Of a stretch of DNA of 64,000 bases, positions 7,524 to 16,941 are shown in pieces (the stretch's first letter is position 1; each line of letters starts with the position of its first letter). The position numbers were made by a program, and so were the translations under genes. Origin of the DNA: an uncultured Veillonella sp. (lineage in GTDB: Bacteria; Bacillota; Negativicutes; Veillonellales; Veillonellaceae). Under the pieces are notes generated by a model. That model searched no databases and was not told the DNA's origin. It saw only the letters and a program-made list of their open reading frames with translations. The stretch is taken from positions 1 through 64,000 of the forward strand of contig NZ_URAR01000002.1 in assembly GCF_900545795.1 (NCBI RefSeq). Reading direction: 5' to 3'.

Positions 7524-8711
7524 CTATGATGGCGCAGATTTGTAAGGAAAAGAGTGAACCTGCCTATGCACACGGGGGTGTTCAAAATCCCTGCTATCGT
7601 TCGATTGTATCAAATACAGACACCTTTGAGAGGCTGCATGATGCGCTTCATCAATAATGATTACATCAAAACTATCAGGTTTAAACTGAGTATGCCAATC
7701 TTCTTTAGAAATAGTTTGTACAGTAGCAAAGAGAAAGTCTGGATCTATATTGTGGCTTGTACCTGATAATAAGCCCATATGACGAGATGTACCGAATACA
7801 TTCTTATAGGTAGTCATTGCCTGCTTGGCAATTTGCTCGCGATGTACAATAAATAAAATACGCTTAGGCTGTAATTGCTGTACGCCAAATGCTGAGGCGT
7901 AAGTTTTGCCTGTACCTGTAGCAGACACTAGTAAGGCTCTACTTTCACCTTCATCAACTAAGTCCTTTAAGCGCCCCATAAATTCTGTTTGCATAGGATT
8001 TGGCGTAAGTGGTGGTTTATAGGTAGAGATTTTATTCCATAAATCTTGAGTATAGTTTTGTTTTGATGCTTGATTTAAAGATTTAAATAACTTAAATGTT
8101 TCGGTGTATTCTTTAATGTATGTATCATAGGGTTTTGCTGCTGGGTGGGTCCAGAGATCTTCAAATTCTCTTACAATTTGCTTGGCATAGGCGCCTTCAG
8201 ATGTCGATACAATCTTTGTATTCCATTCTCGGTTTACAGATAATGCTTTTTGTGTCAAATTGGCACTGCCTACAATGATGCGGAGCATTTCATTGTCATG
8301 GAAAATATATCCCTTGGTATGGAACCCATTTGCATCTGATTCAGAGGTTTTATATATTTTTAGCTCAATATTTTCAAGAGAGTGAAGTTGTTTGAGTGCT
8401 GCTGGTTCGGTAAAAAATAAATAGTCGGTCGTAAGGATTTGTCCTTTTATGCCCTTATTATTTAGCTCCTGTAAAACGCCAGCTAAACCTGCCAGGCCAC
8501 TTTTGGTAATGAAGGCAACACTAAATTTGAACGATTCACATTTATTTAGCTCATGTTTTAGTGTTTCAATAATTTTTAAATTTTCTTTGGGATTATTAAA
8601 AACAAATTGGGGTTGAAAATTAATATCAGACTCTGAATTAGCTTCTATAAAAGCTGTTTCGAGACCTGAACGCAGCTGTGTATGAATCTCTTTTATTTTA
8701 TCCTCAAACAT
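7524..8711 (-). pseudogene. PLD-like/DEAD-box helicase truncated by the element
   Basis: From ATG 8711 (GGGAG ribosome binding site) the product begins MFEDKIKEIHTQ. An N-terminal phospholipase-D-like domain shows HTKGYIFHD and GSANLT; the helicase follows, with Walker A SATGTGKT and motif II IIDEAHH. Intact relatives of this SSL2-like family continue through helicase motifs III-VI and a C-terminal domain, for a total far longer than seen here. After DEAHHAASQ the frame runs into about 36 unrelated residues and stops at 7524, so the gene has lost its C-terminal half by insertion of the element near 7,622. The lost 3' part should lie at the element's far end, left of the window. An ATPase without motifs III-VI is unlikely to be active. 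Confidence 0.85.
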
Positions 8712-8832
8712 AAGTGGCTCCCTTGTTATTAATACGGTGGTGCATTTATATGCTCTTTGAATGGCATAATATATAATCATTGTAGCAGCAATAGAAGGGG
8801 ATGACCAGAGGCGTAAGAAAAATGAAAAAGAA

Positions 8833-8864
8833 CTAGCTATGTAATTAGAAATTTACATAGCTAG
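8833..8864 (-). terminator. terminator after the CpXC gene
   Basis: CTAGCTATGTAA and TTACATAGCTAG form a 12-bp stem with an 8-base loop; on the minus strand it is followed by TTCTTTTTCATTTTT. It lies about 53 bp past the stop of the minus-strand CpXC gene. Confidence 0.7.
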
Positions 8865-8916
8865 TGGTATTGTTTTATATTTGTTCTTATATAGTAGGCG
8901 TATGTTGTAAATGTAA

Positions 8917-9582
8917 CTATTTTAATAGGTCGTATGTCTGTATAGCAGTTGCAGCCCATTCTTTATCAATAGTAGGCTTTTGCAGCTCTTCTTTTGGTAG
9001 TAAATTAACTATTTGGGAGATTTCCGAATACATTTCCATTGATAGTGTTATGGCAAAATCATCGTGATTTTCACAGACAAAATACAAGGAAGGGCCATGT
9101 GTGGACTCATTGATAAAACGAATGTCTGTAAAGTTGATGTTAGGCTGTTCAGCTTCTTGCATGACAGCGTAGATAATTTTTACGATTTCCATAGTACAAT
9201 CATCAAAGCCAGCATCAAAGATAGTTGCTTTTTCGCGTAATTCTTGGTGAGAGGTTACGATACGTACTTTATAGCCTTGGGTGTCCATAAATTCCTTCAC
9301 AAATTCATGTCCTTCAAATAAAGAGCGCAAGGCTTCTTCAATATCAGTTGTATCTGTAATGTATCTAACCATTAGGTTATGAGTCATATCATGATAGAGC
9401 AAAGGATAGTCTAAGTTACCTGATGTTTTGCAATGAGGGCAGGTAAAGGCAAATAAATGACCATCTATTAATTTATGCTTAGCTTGAGGATCGAGGTCTG
9501 CATTCAGACTATCCCAGGCCATGACTTCAAACTCTTTTTGACAGACAGGACAAAAAGAGTGCTTTGATTGGCAAATAGACAT
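8917..9582 (-). CDS. CpXC domain protein
   Basis: The 221-residue protein starts with a zinc-ribbon-like CpXC domain: CPVCQKEFEVMAWDSLNADL and, after about 25 residues, FTCPHCKTSGNLDYPLL. The C-terminal part (about 80-221) has no recognisable domain. The family is found in Firmicutes and its function is unknown; the paired CxxC motifs suggest metal binding. ATG 9582 is preceded by a GGAGG site. The gene stands alone between the truncated helicase and an exported protein, with its own terminator. Composition is host-like. Confidence 0.75.
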   Translation of the reverse strand: MSICQSKHSFCPVCQKEFEVMAWDSLNADLDPQAKHKLIDGHLFAFTCPHCKTSGNLDYPLLYHDMTHNLMVRYITDTTDIEEALRSLFEGHEFVKEFMDTQGYKVRIVTSHQELREKATIFDAGFDDCTMEIVKIIYAVMQEAEQPNINFTDIRFINESTHGPSLYFVCENHDDFAITLSMEMYSEISQIVNLLPKEELQKPTIDKEWAATAIQTYDLLK

Positions 9583-9790
9583 AGTAGCCTCCTTGGTAAT
9601 TAGGGGAGATTCTTCGATAGTTTTATTATAACATGGTGGATAAACACTATGTTGAGGTGCTTGCTGATTAATTTTATATTAAGTGGGGTTTGCTCTAGAC
9701 CTTCAAAAAACTATAGGAAGGGCGAGCATTGTCTGTTGAAAGTTGTAAAGTTATTATGGAGTAAATTATTTTAATAATTAAGAGCAAATA

Positions 9791-9822
9791 AAAAGAACGA
9801 TGGCATAAGGCCATCGTTCTTT
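9791..9822 (-). terminator. terminator of the exported-protein gene
   Basis: AAAGAACGATGGC-ATAAG-GCCATCGTTCTTT is a 13-bp perfect stem; on the minus strand it is followed by TTTATTT. It lies about 75 bp past the minus-strand stop at 9897. Confidence 0.9.
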
Positions 9823-9896
9823 GCATATTAGGTATGAGGATGTGCATGTTATACATGCGCCTAATAATAATTTACTTTGTATGCTGTTTTATACGA

Positions 9897-10535
9897 TTAG
9901 AAAGTTTTAGACACATTGTCTTTAATCAAACGTTCTTCTACAGCTTTTTTGTCTTCATCTTGAGCTACTGGTGTAGTTGCATCAGTGTTTTCGATGATAA
10001 CGTCAGTTTTCTTTACTTCAGCATTGCTTTGTTGTTTAGCACCTTGCCAAGTAGCTGCGATTTTAGCATCTTCAGCTTTCTTTTCTTGTTCTTGAGCTGG
10101 TGTTAAAACAGTATCAGGTTTTTCTTTAAAACGTTGGTTACGGTCAACCAAGTTAGCTACTACATTGCGAAGAGCAGCGTCAGCTGTGTTAGCTTGGATT
10201 ACATGACCAGCACCATTAGCTGTGCTTACACTTGTAGCTTGTTCACCATTGTTAGGGTATACAGCTTTGTCAAAAGTGTAAAGTGTATTGTTAGCAAAGT
10301 TTAATTTGTAGTTAACTACGTCTGTGAAACCAGTATTTGGGTTTACATAAGCACTTTGCAAATCAGCTGTGTCTGTATTTACATCATATTTTACAGATTC
10401 TAAGTTTACGCGGCCAGTTTGCTCAGCGTCGGAATAGAACCAGTACCATTGATTGTCTGGTAAAGTTTTAGCAGATGCTACGCCTGCGATTGTAGAGAAA
10501 GCAACACCTAAAATTAATAATTTTTTTAAATTCAT
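9897..10535 (-). CDS. exported protein of unknown function
   Basis: The 212-residue protein begins MNLKKLLILGVAFSTIAGVASAK, a clear signal peptide with cleavage likely after ASA near residue 23. The mature part starts with an aromatic stretch (NQWYWFYSDAEQTG) followed by a beta-rich domain of about 80 residues describing surface or envelope proteins of this group, and ends in a charged, Gln/Lys-rich helical region. ATG 10535 is chosen over TTG 10544 because GGGAG is 9 bases upstream. No family with a known function is recognised. It is a single-gene unit with its own terminator, and probably resides in the periplasm of a diderm cell. Confidence 0.7.
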   Translation of the reverse strand: MNLKKLLILGVAFSTIAGVASAKTLPDNQWYWFYSDAEQTGRVNLESVKYDVNTDTADLQSAYVNPNTGFTDVVNYKLNFANNTLYTFDKAVYPNNGEQATSVSTANGAGHVIQANTADAALRNVVANLVDRNQRFKEKPDTVLTPAQEQEKKAEDAKIAATWQGAKQQSNAEVKKTDVIIENTDATTPVAQDEDKKAVEERLIKDNVSKTF

Positions 10536-10956
10536 AGTAAGCAACTCCCTTTTTTAAAGTTAAATCGAATAATATCAATCTATGTCTATATAATACCACA
10601 CACTGGGTAGGAATTGCAAGGGTTAAATAAAATTAAGTTGCTTGTGATTTAATTAAGCATGTTTATATTGGGGCTATAAAGTTAGGTGGTAAGGGGCTGA
10701 TGGAGTTTTGGTGGAGTACAAAAAAATTTTTCTGTATGACACATATTTTAGAGTATATACTACTTGCAAATTTATAGTTATTGAAAGTATTGCATTGATA
10801 TATACACGTTCATATAGGCCAATATTGTTAAATTTAGATCCTATTCCTGAAGATCAGTTTTTTTTAAAGATAAATGTGTTTCTAAAATAAAACTTGAAGT
10901 TTACTATGTATTATTTATTATTAAAAGGATTCATATATTGAGGTGTTTTATGTTAA
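10536..10956. other. intergenic, no gene seen
   Basis: About 420 bp of AT-rich sequence hold the promoter of the exported protein (reading left) and the 3' flank of the IclR-type regulator. A 60-codon open frame on the plus strand (10708-10890) has no ribosome binding site and no protein-like composition. Confidence 0.5.
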
Positions 10957-11727
10957 TTAATATGAGAAGCCTCTTGAATGTATCAATTTTTCGATTATTG
11001 TTGAGTATTTATTAAGTGCACTTTTTATATTTTTAACATGGTCGTGTGAACTGTTAAATACTAAAAAGCTAACACTGATAGCAGCAATAATTCTCCCATT
11101 TAATCTTAATGGCTTAGCAATACATCGTGCATGATTTGTTATTTCTTCTTTCTCATATGTAAAATTATTAATTCCATCTTTATGAATATCTTTATATAAA
11201 GCCTCAACTTTAGTAATCGTGTTTTTAGTTAGTGGCATATAAGTTCTTCCTAGAACTATTTCAAGCTCCTGTTGATTATGATCAAATAAAAGTGCTTTTC
11301 CTAAAGCTGTAGCATATGCGGGGAGCTTCTTCCCTATGGAAGAGATAAATTGAATAGGTTGAGTCCCTGAGACTTTTTGTATATACATAATTTTGTTTCC
11401 TGATAGAATTCCAAGGTGACAAGTTTCATTACAATCATCAACTATATGCATCATTTGTTCTTTTATTAACTCTAATGATGTACTAGTTTCATTATATGTA
11501 TTTCCTAAGATAAATAATTGACGATCAATGTTATATGTTAAAGTATCTGGATTACAGGATAAATAAGATCTGTTAGTTAGAGTTTTTAAGATTGGCATTA
11601 AAGTGCTACGAGGATAGTTTAGCTTTTCTGCGATTTGAGATAGTGTAAGACCTTTAGGTGAACTAGCTATAATTTCAAGTATTTCTATAACTCTAACAGT
11701 GGGCATATGCTCCTGTGTATGTGGCAT
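10957..11727 (-). CDS. IclR-family transcriptional regulator
   Basis: The 256-residue protein has an N-terminal winged helix-turn-helix (residues about 8-68; LTLSQIAEKLNYPRSTLMPIL) and the C-terminal IclR effector domain (about 80-250; LPAYATALGKALL is the conserved block). IclR proteins are repressors or activators of catabolic genes, often for sugar acids or aromatic compounds, and bind palindromes as dimers. It is divergent from the sugar-acid locus starting at 12040, and three copies of CGTATATACG or near-copies lie between them. The start at 11727 has no strong ribosome binding site; ATG 11706 is an alternative. Autoregulation and control of the divergent operon are inferred from position and sites. 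Confidence 0.9.
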   Translation of the reverse strand: MPHTQEHMPTVRVIEILEIIASSPKGLTLSQIAEKLNYPRSTLMPILKTLTNRSYLSCNPDTLTYNIDRQLFILGNTYNETSTSLELIKEQMMHIVDDCNETCHLGILSGNKIMYIQKVSGTQPIQFISSIGKKLPAYATALGKALLFDHNQQELEIVLGRTYMPLTKNTITKVEALYKDIHKDGINNFTYEKEEITNHARCIAKPLRLNGRIIAAISVSFLVFNSSHDHVKNIKSALNKYSTIIEKLIHSRGFSY

Positions 11728-11752
11728 GACTAAATCACGATCCTTTTTTGTC

Positions 11753-11991
11753 TGTATATACGTAAAAAATCAGCGTTTCGTATATACGGAAATTTAAAGA
11801 TGACGAAAAGGTTTTATATATTTCTAACTATACGCTTGCCAATTAGATAAGTCAAACTATGCCGGTAAATTTGACCGATGAGAAAGAGTAAGGGTTAATT
11901 TAAAAATAATAAATAAGTATTCGTATATACGCAATTTATTGAAGGTAGAATATAGAAGTGATACTATCAAGGCAAGATACGGATATTCGTA
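11753..11991. promoter_or_regulatory. divergent control region with repeated CGTATATACG palindromes
   Basis: GTATATACG occurs at 11754-11762, the full palindrome CGTATATACG at 11779-11788 and again at 11922-11931, and a related TACGGATATTCGTA at 11978-11991. A good plus-strand promoter, TTGAAG (11939-11944) with 17-bp spacing to TACTAT (11962-11967), sits just right of the third copy and the fourth lies near its transcription start. Two copies lie 25-60 bp upstream of the iclR start codon. The layout is that of an operator set for the IclR protein. Confidence 0.7.
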
Positions 11992-12039
11992 ATAAAATAA
12001 TTTAAGTAATGCAAAACTATGCAAGAATAGGAGCGAGTT

Positions 12040-13557
12040 ATGAAGGCGATTCATGTTGGAAGTAGAGACAATGTAGCGACTGCTATTGAACCTTTACATG
12101 TAGGCGATATAGTAATGGGGATTAAAATTCTTGAAGAGATTCCTAAAGGACATAAATTTGCTACAGAATCGTTAAAAAAAGGTGAACCTGTTATTAAATA
12201 TGAAGCTCACATTGGAATAGCATCACAAGATATACCAGTAGGTTCATGGGTACATACACATAATATTGAAGGCGAACGTGGTCGTGGTGATACAGATAAT
12301 TTAGTTCGTAATATAGAACAAGAGGTAAATCGAGATGTAAAGCCAGCAACTAGTGACTTTCATTATAAATTAAAAGGGTATCGCAGAGCTGATGGTAAAT
12401 TGGGTTTTAGAAATCATGTTATTGTTATTCCTAGTGTACATTGTGCAAATAAAGTAGTTGAGCGTATTGCACAGACAGTATTGAGAAATATGGACGCATA
12501 TAGAGAAGATACAAAGCCTATTTATATAACACATCAACATGGATGCAGTGAATTAAGTTATGATGCAGAACAAACTCGTCGTGTTTTGGCGGGCACGGGA
12601 GCTAATCCTAATGTGTATGGTGTACTAGTTGTTGGGCTAGGTTGTGAAGTTATTCAAGCTAAGAGCATTGTTGAAGAGATTAAAAAAATTGCACCATATA
12701 AAGTAGTAGAATATTTTAATATTCAAGATGAAGGCGGCACATCTAATAGTGTTAAAAAAGGCGTTGGAATTGTTCAAACGATGCTTAAGGAAGCTATGAA
12801 AGAAACGAAGAGTGAAGGAACTTTAGCTGACGTTGTTTTAGGCACGGAATGTGGCGGTAGTGATAGCTTTTCTGGGTTGACGGGTAATCCTTCTTTAGGT
12901 GTAGTTTCTGATATAGTTGTTCAACAAGGAGGCTCTGTTATTTTAGCAGAAACAACAGAGTTAATTGGTGCTGAACATATTTTAGCAAAGCGAGGGTTAA
13001 ATCCAGCTGTAAGTCAGCAGATTATTGATACTATAAAAGGGTTCGAACAAACTGTAATAGATTCTCATTCTGATATCCGTGGTGCCAATCCAAGTCCAGG
13101 AAATATGGCTGGAGGGCTAAGTTCAATTGAAGAAAAGTCTTTGGGCTGTGTGTATAAAGCAGGAAATACCACAGTAGTAGCGGTTAAAGAATATGCTGAG
13201 CAAATTACAGATAAAGGACTAACATTAATGAATACACCTGGTAATGATATTGAACAATTAAGTGGGATGGTTGCTGGTGGCTGTAATGTTTGTGTATTTA
13301 CTACTGGGTTAGGAACTCCTACAGGCAGTCCAATTACACCAACTATTAAAGTTGCTACTAATACACGGTTGTTTAATAATATGCATGGGGATATTGATGT
13401 TAATGCTGGTGCAATTATTGATTTTGGTAGAACGAAATATGATATTGGGATTGAGATCCTTGAACTAATAGTAAAAGCCAGTGAAGGGGAGTTAACAAAG
13501 GCTGAAAAAAATGAACAAAATGATTTCTCTATTTGGCGTTTAGCGACAACGGTATAA
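12040..13557 (+). CDS. UxaA-family sugar-acid dehydratase (altronate/galactarate type)
   Basis: The 505-residue protein combines an N-terminal SAF domain (about 10-85, with EIPKGHKFA and WVHTHNIEGERG) and the C-terminal altronate/galactarate dehydratase domain (about 110-500; HQHGCSEL, TECGGSDSFSGLTGNPS, GCNVCVFTTGLGTPTG). Family members are iron-dependent dehydratases that convert aldonates or aldarates to 2-keto-3-deoxy acids. It heads an operon with permeases, an amidohydrolase and an aldolase-family enzyme, which supports a sugar-acid breakdown pathway. A UxaA-type protein usually spans both modules in one chain, as here. AGGAGCG precedes ATG 12040. Exact substrate is not determined. Confidence 0.85.
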   Translation: MKAIHVGSRDNVATAIEPLHVGDIVMGIKILEEIPKGHKFATESLKKGEPVIKYEAHIGIASQDIPVGSWVHTHNIEGERGRGDTDNLVRNIEQEVNRDVKPATSDFHYKLKGYRRADGKLGFRNHVIVIPSVHCANKVVERIAQTVLRNMDAYREDTKPIYITHQHGCSELSYDAEQTRRVLAGTGANPNVYGVLVVGLGCEVIQAKSIVEEIKKIAPYKVVEYFNIQDEGGTSNSVKKGVGIVQTMLKEAMKETKSEGTLADVVLGTECGGSDSFSGLTGNPSLGVVSDIVVQQGGSVILAETTELIGAEHILAKRGLNPAVSQQIIDTIKGFEQTVIDSHSDIRGANPSPGNMAGGLSSIEEKSLGCVYKAGNTTVVAVKEYAEQITDKGLTLMNTPGNDIEQLSGMVAGGCNVCVFTTGLGTPTGSPITPTIKVATNTRLFNNMHGDIDVNAGAIIDFGRTKYDIGIEILELIVKASEGELTKAEKNEQNDFSIWRLATTV

Positions 13558-13593
13558 ATCAGAAGTTTAGGTAATAGGTAAGGAGGATATATT

Positions 13594-14733
13594 ATGTCTA
13601 ATGAGGTTATTAATAGTAATGCAGATAAAATGCAAGAAAAAAATATCTTTAGGCGCAGTGTTGATAAGGTAATAGAATTACTGTCTTCTGTTTTTTTGCC
13701 ATTTATAGCACTAATGGTATCAGCAGGGATTTTAAAGGGCATTTTTATATTATTAACAACTAATGAATTAGTGAATGCGGATTCAAGTACATATCACATT
13801 TTAAATGCCATGAGTGATGCGTTTTTTTACTTTATACCAATTTTCTTAGCATATACTGCTGCGAAACGATTTGAAGTAGAACCATTCACTTCAATTCTGA
13901 TAGCATGTATTATTCTACATCCCGATATTTCGAGTATTATGCAGCTAGATAGTGGAATTGACTTCTTTGGTATTCCTGTTACACCTGTAATTTACTCTGC
14001 ATCTGTAATTCCTATCCTATTAACTATTTACTTTATGAAGTTTGTTCAAAAAGCTTGCTATAAGGTAATTCCTGAAACATTTAAAGGATTATTTACACCT
14101 CCTATATGTGTTCTTATTATTGTACCTCTTACACTACTTATATTCGGTCCGTTGGGGAAAATTGTAGGGGGGTGGCTAGCTGATGGATATGAATTTCTAT
14201 ATGGCCTAAGCCCGCTTGTAGCAGGTGCATTTATTGGTGCCGTTCAACCATTTATGGTTATATTTGGACTACACTGGGGATTATTTCCAATAGCTTTAAA
14301 TAATGTAGCTGTATATGGATATGACACGATTATGGCTCTATTTGGTGGAGCTATATTTGCACAAGGCGGTGCTGCTTTAGGCGTTGCTGTTAAAACAAAA
14401 AATAAGCGATTTAGATCAGAGGCAATATCTGCTTCATTGACTACATTATTAGGTATAACAGAGCCAGCTATGTTTGGTGTGAATCTTCGATTGAAAAAAC
14501 CTATGTTTTGTGCGTGTATAGCTGGGGGAATTGGTAGTTCTATTGCTGGATTCTTTGGGGCGCGAGCAATTTCATTTGCCTTACCAGCGCTAACTACTTT
14601 ACCGGTTTTTATGACTTATTCTTTTATTCCATTTGTCTTATCTTTGGTGGTTGCTTTTGGTTTAGGATTTCTTTTTACTTTGCTTGTTAAATTTGATGAT
14701 GTAGAAGATGAATCTGAAGCTGTAATTAAATAA
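13594..14733 (+). CDS. EIIC-only PTS-like permease, paralogue 1
   Basis: The 379-residue membrane protein is a PTS_EIIC domain of the glucose/beta-glucoside superfamily, with about ten hydrophobic segments and the signature GITEPAMFGVNLRLKKPM (residues about 289-306). H227 in GLHWGLFPI matches the conserved loop His. No EIIB or EIIA domain is fused or encoded nearby, although most members of this family carry an EIIB. It follows the dehydratase by 36 bp with AAGGAGG ahead of ATG 13594. Transport of the locus substrate, with or without phosphorylation by EIIB/EIIA encoded elsewhere, is inference. A paralogue follows at 16942. Confidence 0.85.
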   Translation: MSNEVINSNADKMQEKNIFRRSVDKVIELLSSVFLPFIALMVSAGILKGIFILLTTNELVNADSSTYHILNAMSDAFFYFIPIFLAYTAAKRFEVEPFTSILIACIILHPDISSIMQLDSGIDFFGIPVTPVIYSASVIPILLTIYFMKFVQKACYKVIPETFKGLFTPPICVLIIVPLTLLIFGPLGKIVGGWLADGYEFLYGLSPLVAGAFIGAVQPFMVIFGLHWGLFPIALNNVAVYGYDTIMALFGGAIFAQGGAALGVAVKTKNKRFRSEAISASLTTLLGITEPAMFGVNLRLKKPMFCACIAGGIGSSIAGFFGARAISFALPALTTLPVFMTYSFIPFVLSLVVAFGLGFLFTLLVKFDDVEDESEAVIK

Positions 14734-14855
14734 ATATTTATAGTTTAGAGTAAGAATTAATAAAATTAGATATAATAGGGGGAATGTCAAGATTTACTTT
14801 AATAAAATTATTTATAATATTTTTTTGTGAGATTTTGAAAGGCTAGGTAAGTATT

Positions 14856-15770
14856 ATGAAAAAGATTGATGCACATGCCCATATTTTTGAACGTATTTCT
14901 AGTTTTGGTAAAGCGGGGGAGTTACGTCCAATTGGAGGGGGCGTTTGTAGATGGGCTAATGGTGATGAAATGGCGATTATACCTAAAGGATATGGTGATA
15001 AAGAATTTTTAGCCGAAACACTTTTAGGATTAATGGATGATGAGAAAATTGAAAAGGCCATTTTGCTTCAAGGCAGTTTATATGGGTTTCAAAATGAATA
15101 TGCTATTGAAATGGCTGAAAAATATCCAGATAAGTTTAAAGCAGCCGTAACACTCGATCCACATTGTAAAGAAGTAGATAGTATTTTAGAGCATTTTATA
15201 AATCATTTGAAAGCTAAAATATTTAAGTTTGAAATAAGTGTAGGTGGAGGAATGATGGGGTATCATAATGATTTTATTATTGATGGCCCTATGATGACAA
15301 AGATATATGACCGCATTTCAAAAGAAAAAAATATTACTTTAGTTTTAGATATTGGCAGTCCTCATATGGCAAGTTGTCAGCCAGAAGCAGTTGATCGCAT
15401 AGCTAGAAAATATCCTAATTTAAATATAGTAGTTTGTCACTTGTTAGCGCCATCAGTAAAAGATGGTGATGTATTAAAAAGGGCTTTACCGTATTTGGCT
15501 CATGAAAATGTTTGGGTAGATTTATCGGCACTTCCTTGGAATGTTGCACCTGAACAGTATCCTTATCCAACAGCATTAACATATATTAAAATGGCTAAAG
15601 AAATAATGGGGGCAGATAAAATTCTTTGGGGAACTGATGCCCCATGCGTTTTAACCAAATTTAAGTTTGCCGATTTCTATAATTTTATTATTGAGTCAGA
15701 TATATTTAATAAAGATGAATTGCAAGATGTTTTTTATAATAATGCATGTAAAGCATATCATTTAAAGTAG
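14856..15770 (+). CDS. amidohydrolase_2-family hydrolase (sugar lactonase-like)
   Basis: The 304-residue TIM-barrel protein has DAHAH at the N-terminus (H7, H9), further candidate metal-site histidines (VVCHLLAP) and a late aspartate, D261 in WGTDAP. This pattern defines the amidohydrolase_2 family, which includes 2-pyrone-4,6-dicarboxylate lactonase and sugar-lactone hydrolases. Within a sugar-acid operon, opening a lactone or cleaving a related ester is the natural suggestion. It lies between EIIC paralogue 1 (122 bp gap) and the aldolase-family gene (31 bp gap). The substrate is inferred only from context. Confidence 0.75.
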   Translation: MKKIDAHAHIFERISSFGKAGELRPIGGGVCRWANGDEMAIIPKGYGDKEFLAETLLGLMDDEKIEKAILLQGSLYGFQNEYAIEMAEKYPDKFKAAVTLDPHCKEVDSILEHFINHLKAKIFKFEISVGGGMMGYHNDFIIDGPMMTKIYDRISKEKNITLVLDIGSPHMASCQPEAVDRIARKYPNLNIVVCHLLAPSVKDGDVLKRALPYLAHENVWVDLSALPWNVAPEQYPYPTALTYIKMAKEIMGADKILWGTDAPCVLTKFKFADFYNFIIESDIFNKDELQDVFYNNACKAYHLK

Positions 15771-15801
15771 TTTTATGGTAATAGACTCAAGGGGGTTGAT
15801 T

Positions 15802-16695
15802 ATGTTTACCGGTGTATTTTCACCAGTCATTACCATTATGACCGATGAAGGAAAAATCGATTACATTAATTTCGAGAAGCACATAAATTATCTAGCTGAT
15901 TCTGGGTTAAATGGCTTATTGTTTTTGGGGAGTATTGGCGAATTTTACGCATTGACTTTTGAAGAAAAAAAAGAACTAATTAAATTCGCTGTAAATACGG
16001 TAAATAAGCGTTGTTCTGTTATCATAGGTATCGGTGGTAATAATTTTACAGAAGTAAAAGAGTTGGCGAAATTTAGTGAATCAGTGGGGGCAGATGCTCT
16101 TAATATCGTATCACCATATTATTTTGGTATTACTGATATAGCTGCTGAAAGTTATTTTGGTGGTGTGGCGGAGTCAACTACATTACCTATAATGCTTTAT
16201 AACTTCCCGGATCGTGTAGGAAAAGATTTGACACCTGAATTAGTTTCAAGATTAGCTAAAATGTACAAGAACATTGTGGCTATTAAAGATACTGTTGACA
16301 CAATTAGTCATACTCGAAAGATGATTACAGCAGTAAGAAGTGTGAAACCTATTTTTAGCGTACTTTCTGGCTATGATGAATATTATATGGTTAACAGATT
16401 ATCTGGCGGTAATGGTGTTCTTTGTGGATTAACTAATGTGGTGCCAGAATGGTTTGTAGAGCTTCATAAGGCATATGAGGCGGATGATATAATAAATGTA
16501 AAATTGTATGGTGAAAAAATATCGAAACTTATGGTTTTATACGATATCACGGATGTTTTTATCGTTGCTATTAAGGAAGCTGTAAAGGCTAAAGGCTTAC
16601 CTATTTCTAGCTATGCAAGAATTCCAGGAACTCCAATTACTTCTGTAGAGAGTGAGCGAATTCGAAGTATATTAAAACAATTTAATATTATTTAA
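15802..16695 (+). CDS. DHDPS/NAL-family aldolase (KDG-aldolase or dehydratase type)
   Basis: The 297-residue class I aldolase-fold protein shows the family motifs: GSIGEFY (residues 43-49, in place of GTTGE), Y133 in LYNFP and Schiff-base lysine K162 in VAIKDT. The family includes dihydrodipicolinate synthase, N-acetylneuraminate lyase, 2-keto-3-deoxygluconate aldolase and 5-keto-4-deoxyglucarate dehydratase. Next to a UxaA dehydratase, a 2-keto-3-deoxy sugar acid as substrate is most likely. ATG 15802 is chosen because AAGGGGG ends 6 bases upstream; an in-frame start at 15775 has no such site. A strong terminator follows at 16718. Confidence 0.85.
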   Translation: MFTGVFSPVITIMTDEGKIDYINFEKHINYLADSGLNGLLFLGSIGEFYALTFEEKKELIKFAVNTVNKRCSVIIGIGGNNFTEVKELAKFSESVGADALNIVSPYYFGITDIAAESYFGGVAESTTLPIMLYNFPDRVGKDLTPELVSRLAKMYKNIVAIKDTVDTISHTRKMITAVRSVKPIFSVLSGYDEYYMVNRLSGGNGVLCGLTNVVPEWFVELHKAYEADDIINVKLYGEKISKLMVLYDITDVFIVAIKEAVKAKGLPISSYARIPGTPITSVESERIRSILKQFNII

Positions 16696-16717
16696 CTCAG
16701 TTAAGAACTCTATGCAT

Positions 16718-16768
16718 AAAAAGCTACTAGTTTCCCTTCTTCTATGATAGGGAAACTAGTAGCTTTTT
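16718..16768 (+). terminator. terminator of the sugar-acid operon
   Basis: AAAAAGCTACTAGTTTCCCT and AGGGAAACTAGTAGCTTTTT form a 20-bp perfect stem with an 11-base loop and a T run, 22 bp after the aldolase stop. It separates the operon from EIIC paralogue 2, which therefore probably has its own promoter. Confidence 0.93.
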
Positions 16769-16941
16769 GGCATGGGAGAATAATGCATTGGGCTTTTAAG
16801 TGGATTATAAGAGCCAAAATTAATATTAGTTCTTTCCTAGGCGTTATCTCTCCCACTGTGCTAAAATAAACATACTTAGTAAGATAATATTATTTACTAC
16901 TTATTTGTAAGGTAGTTTTTATTTTAGTGTAGGAGTTTTCT

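Larger units (their letters stand above)
1..7622. mobile_element. right end of integrated phage-like / serine-recombinase element
   Basis: The segment holds phage-type lysis genes, a restriction-modification cassette and two large serine recombinases, and is visibly GC-richer than the DNA to its right, apart from the R-M cassette. Its right edge is placed near 7,622 because a host helicase gene on the minus strand loses homology immediately after its DEAHHAASQ segment (around 7,623-7,631) and continues into about 100 bases of unrelated sequence. The recombinase genes lie about 270 bp from that edge, as is usual for integrases next to an attachment site. The left end is outside the window, so the size of the element and its attachment core cannot be read. 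Whether it is an intact prophage, an integrative element or a remnant is inference. Confidence 0.75.

Noticed and set aside
10708..10890. Small plus-strand gene of 60 codons
   Set aside because: No ribosome binding site, AT-driven composition and no protein-like pattern.
13065..13742. Minus-strand open frame across uxaA and the EIIC gene
   Set aside because: Antisense to two well supported genes, with no ribosome binding site.
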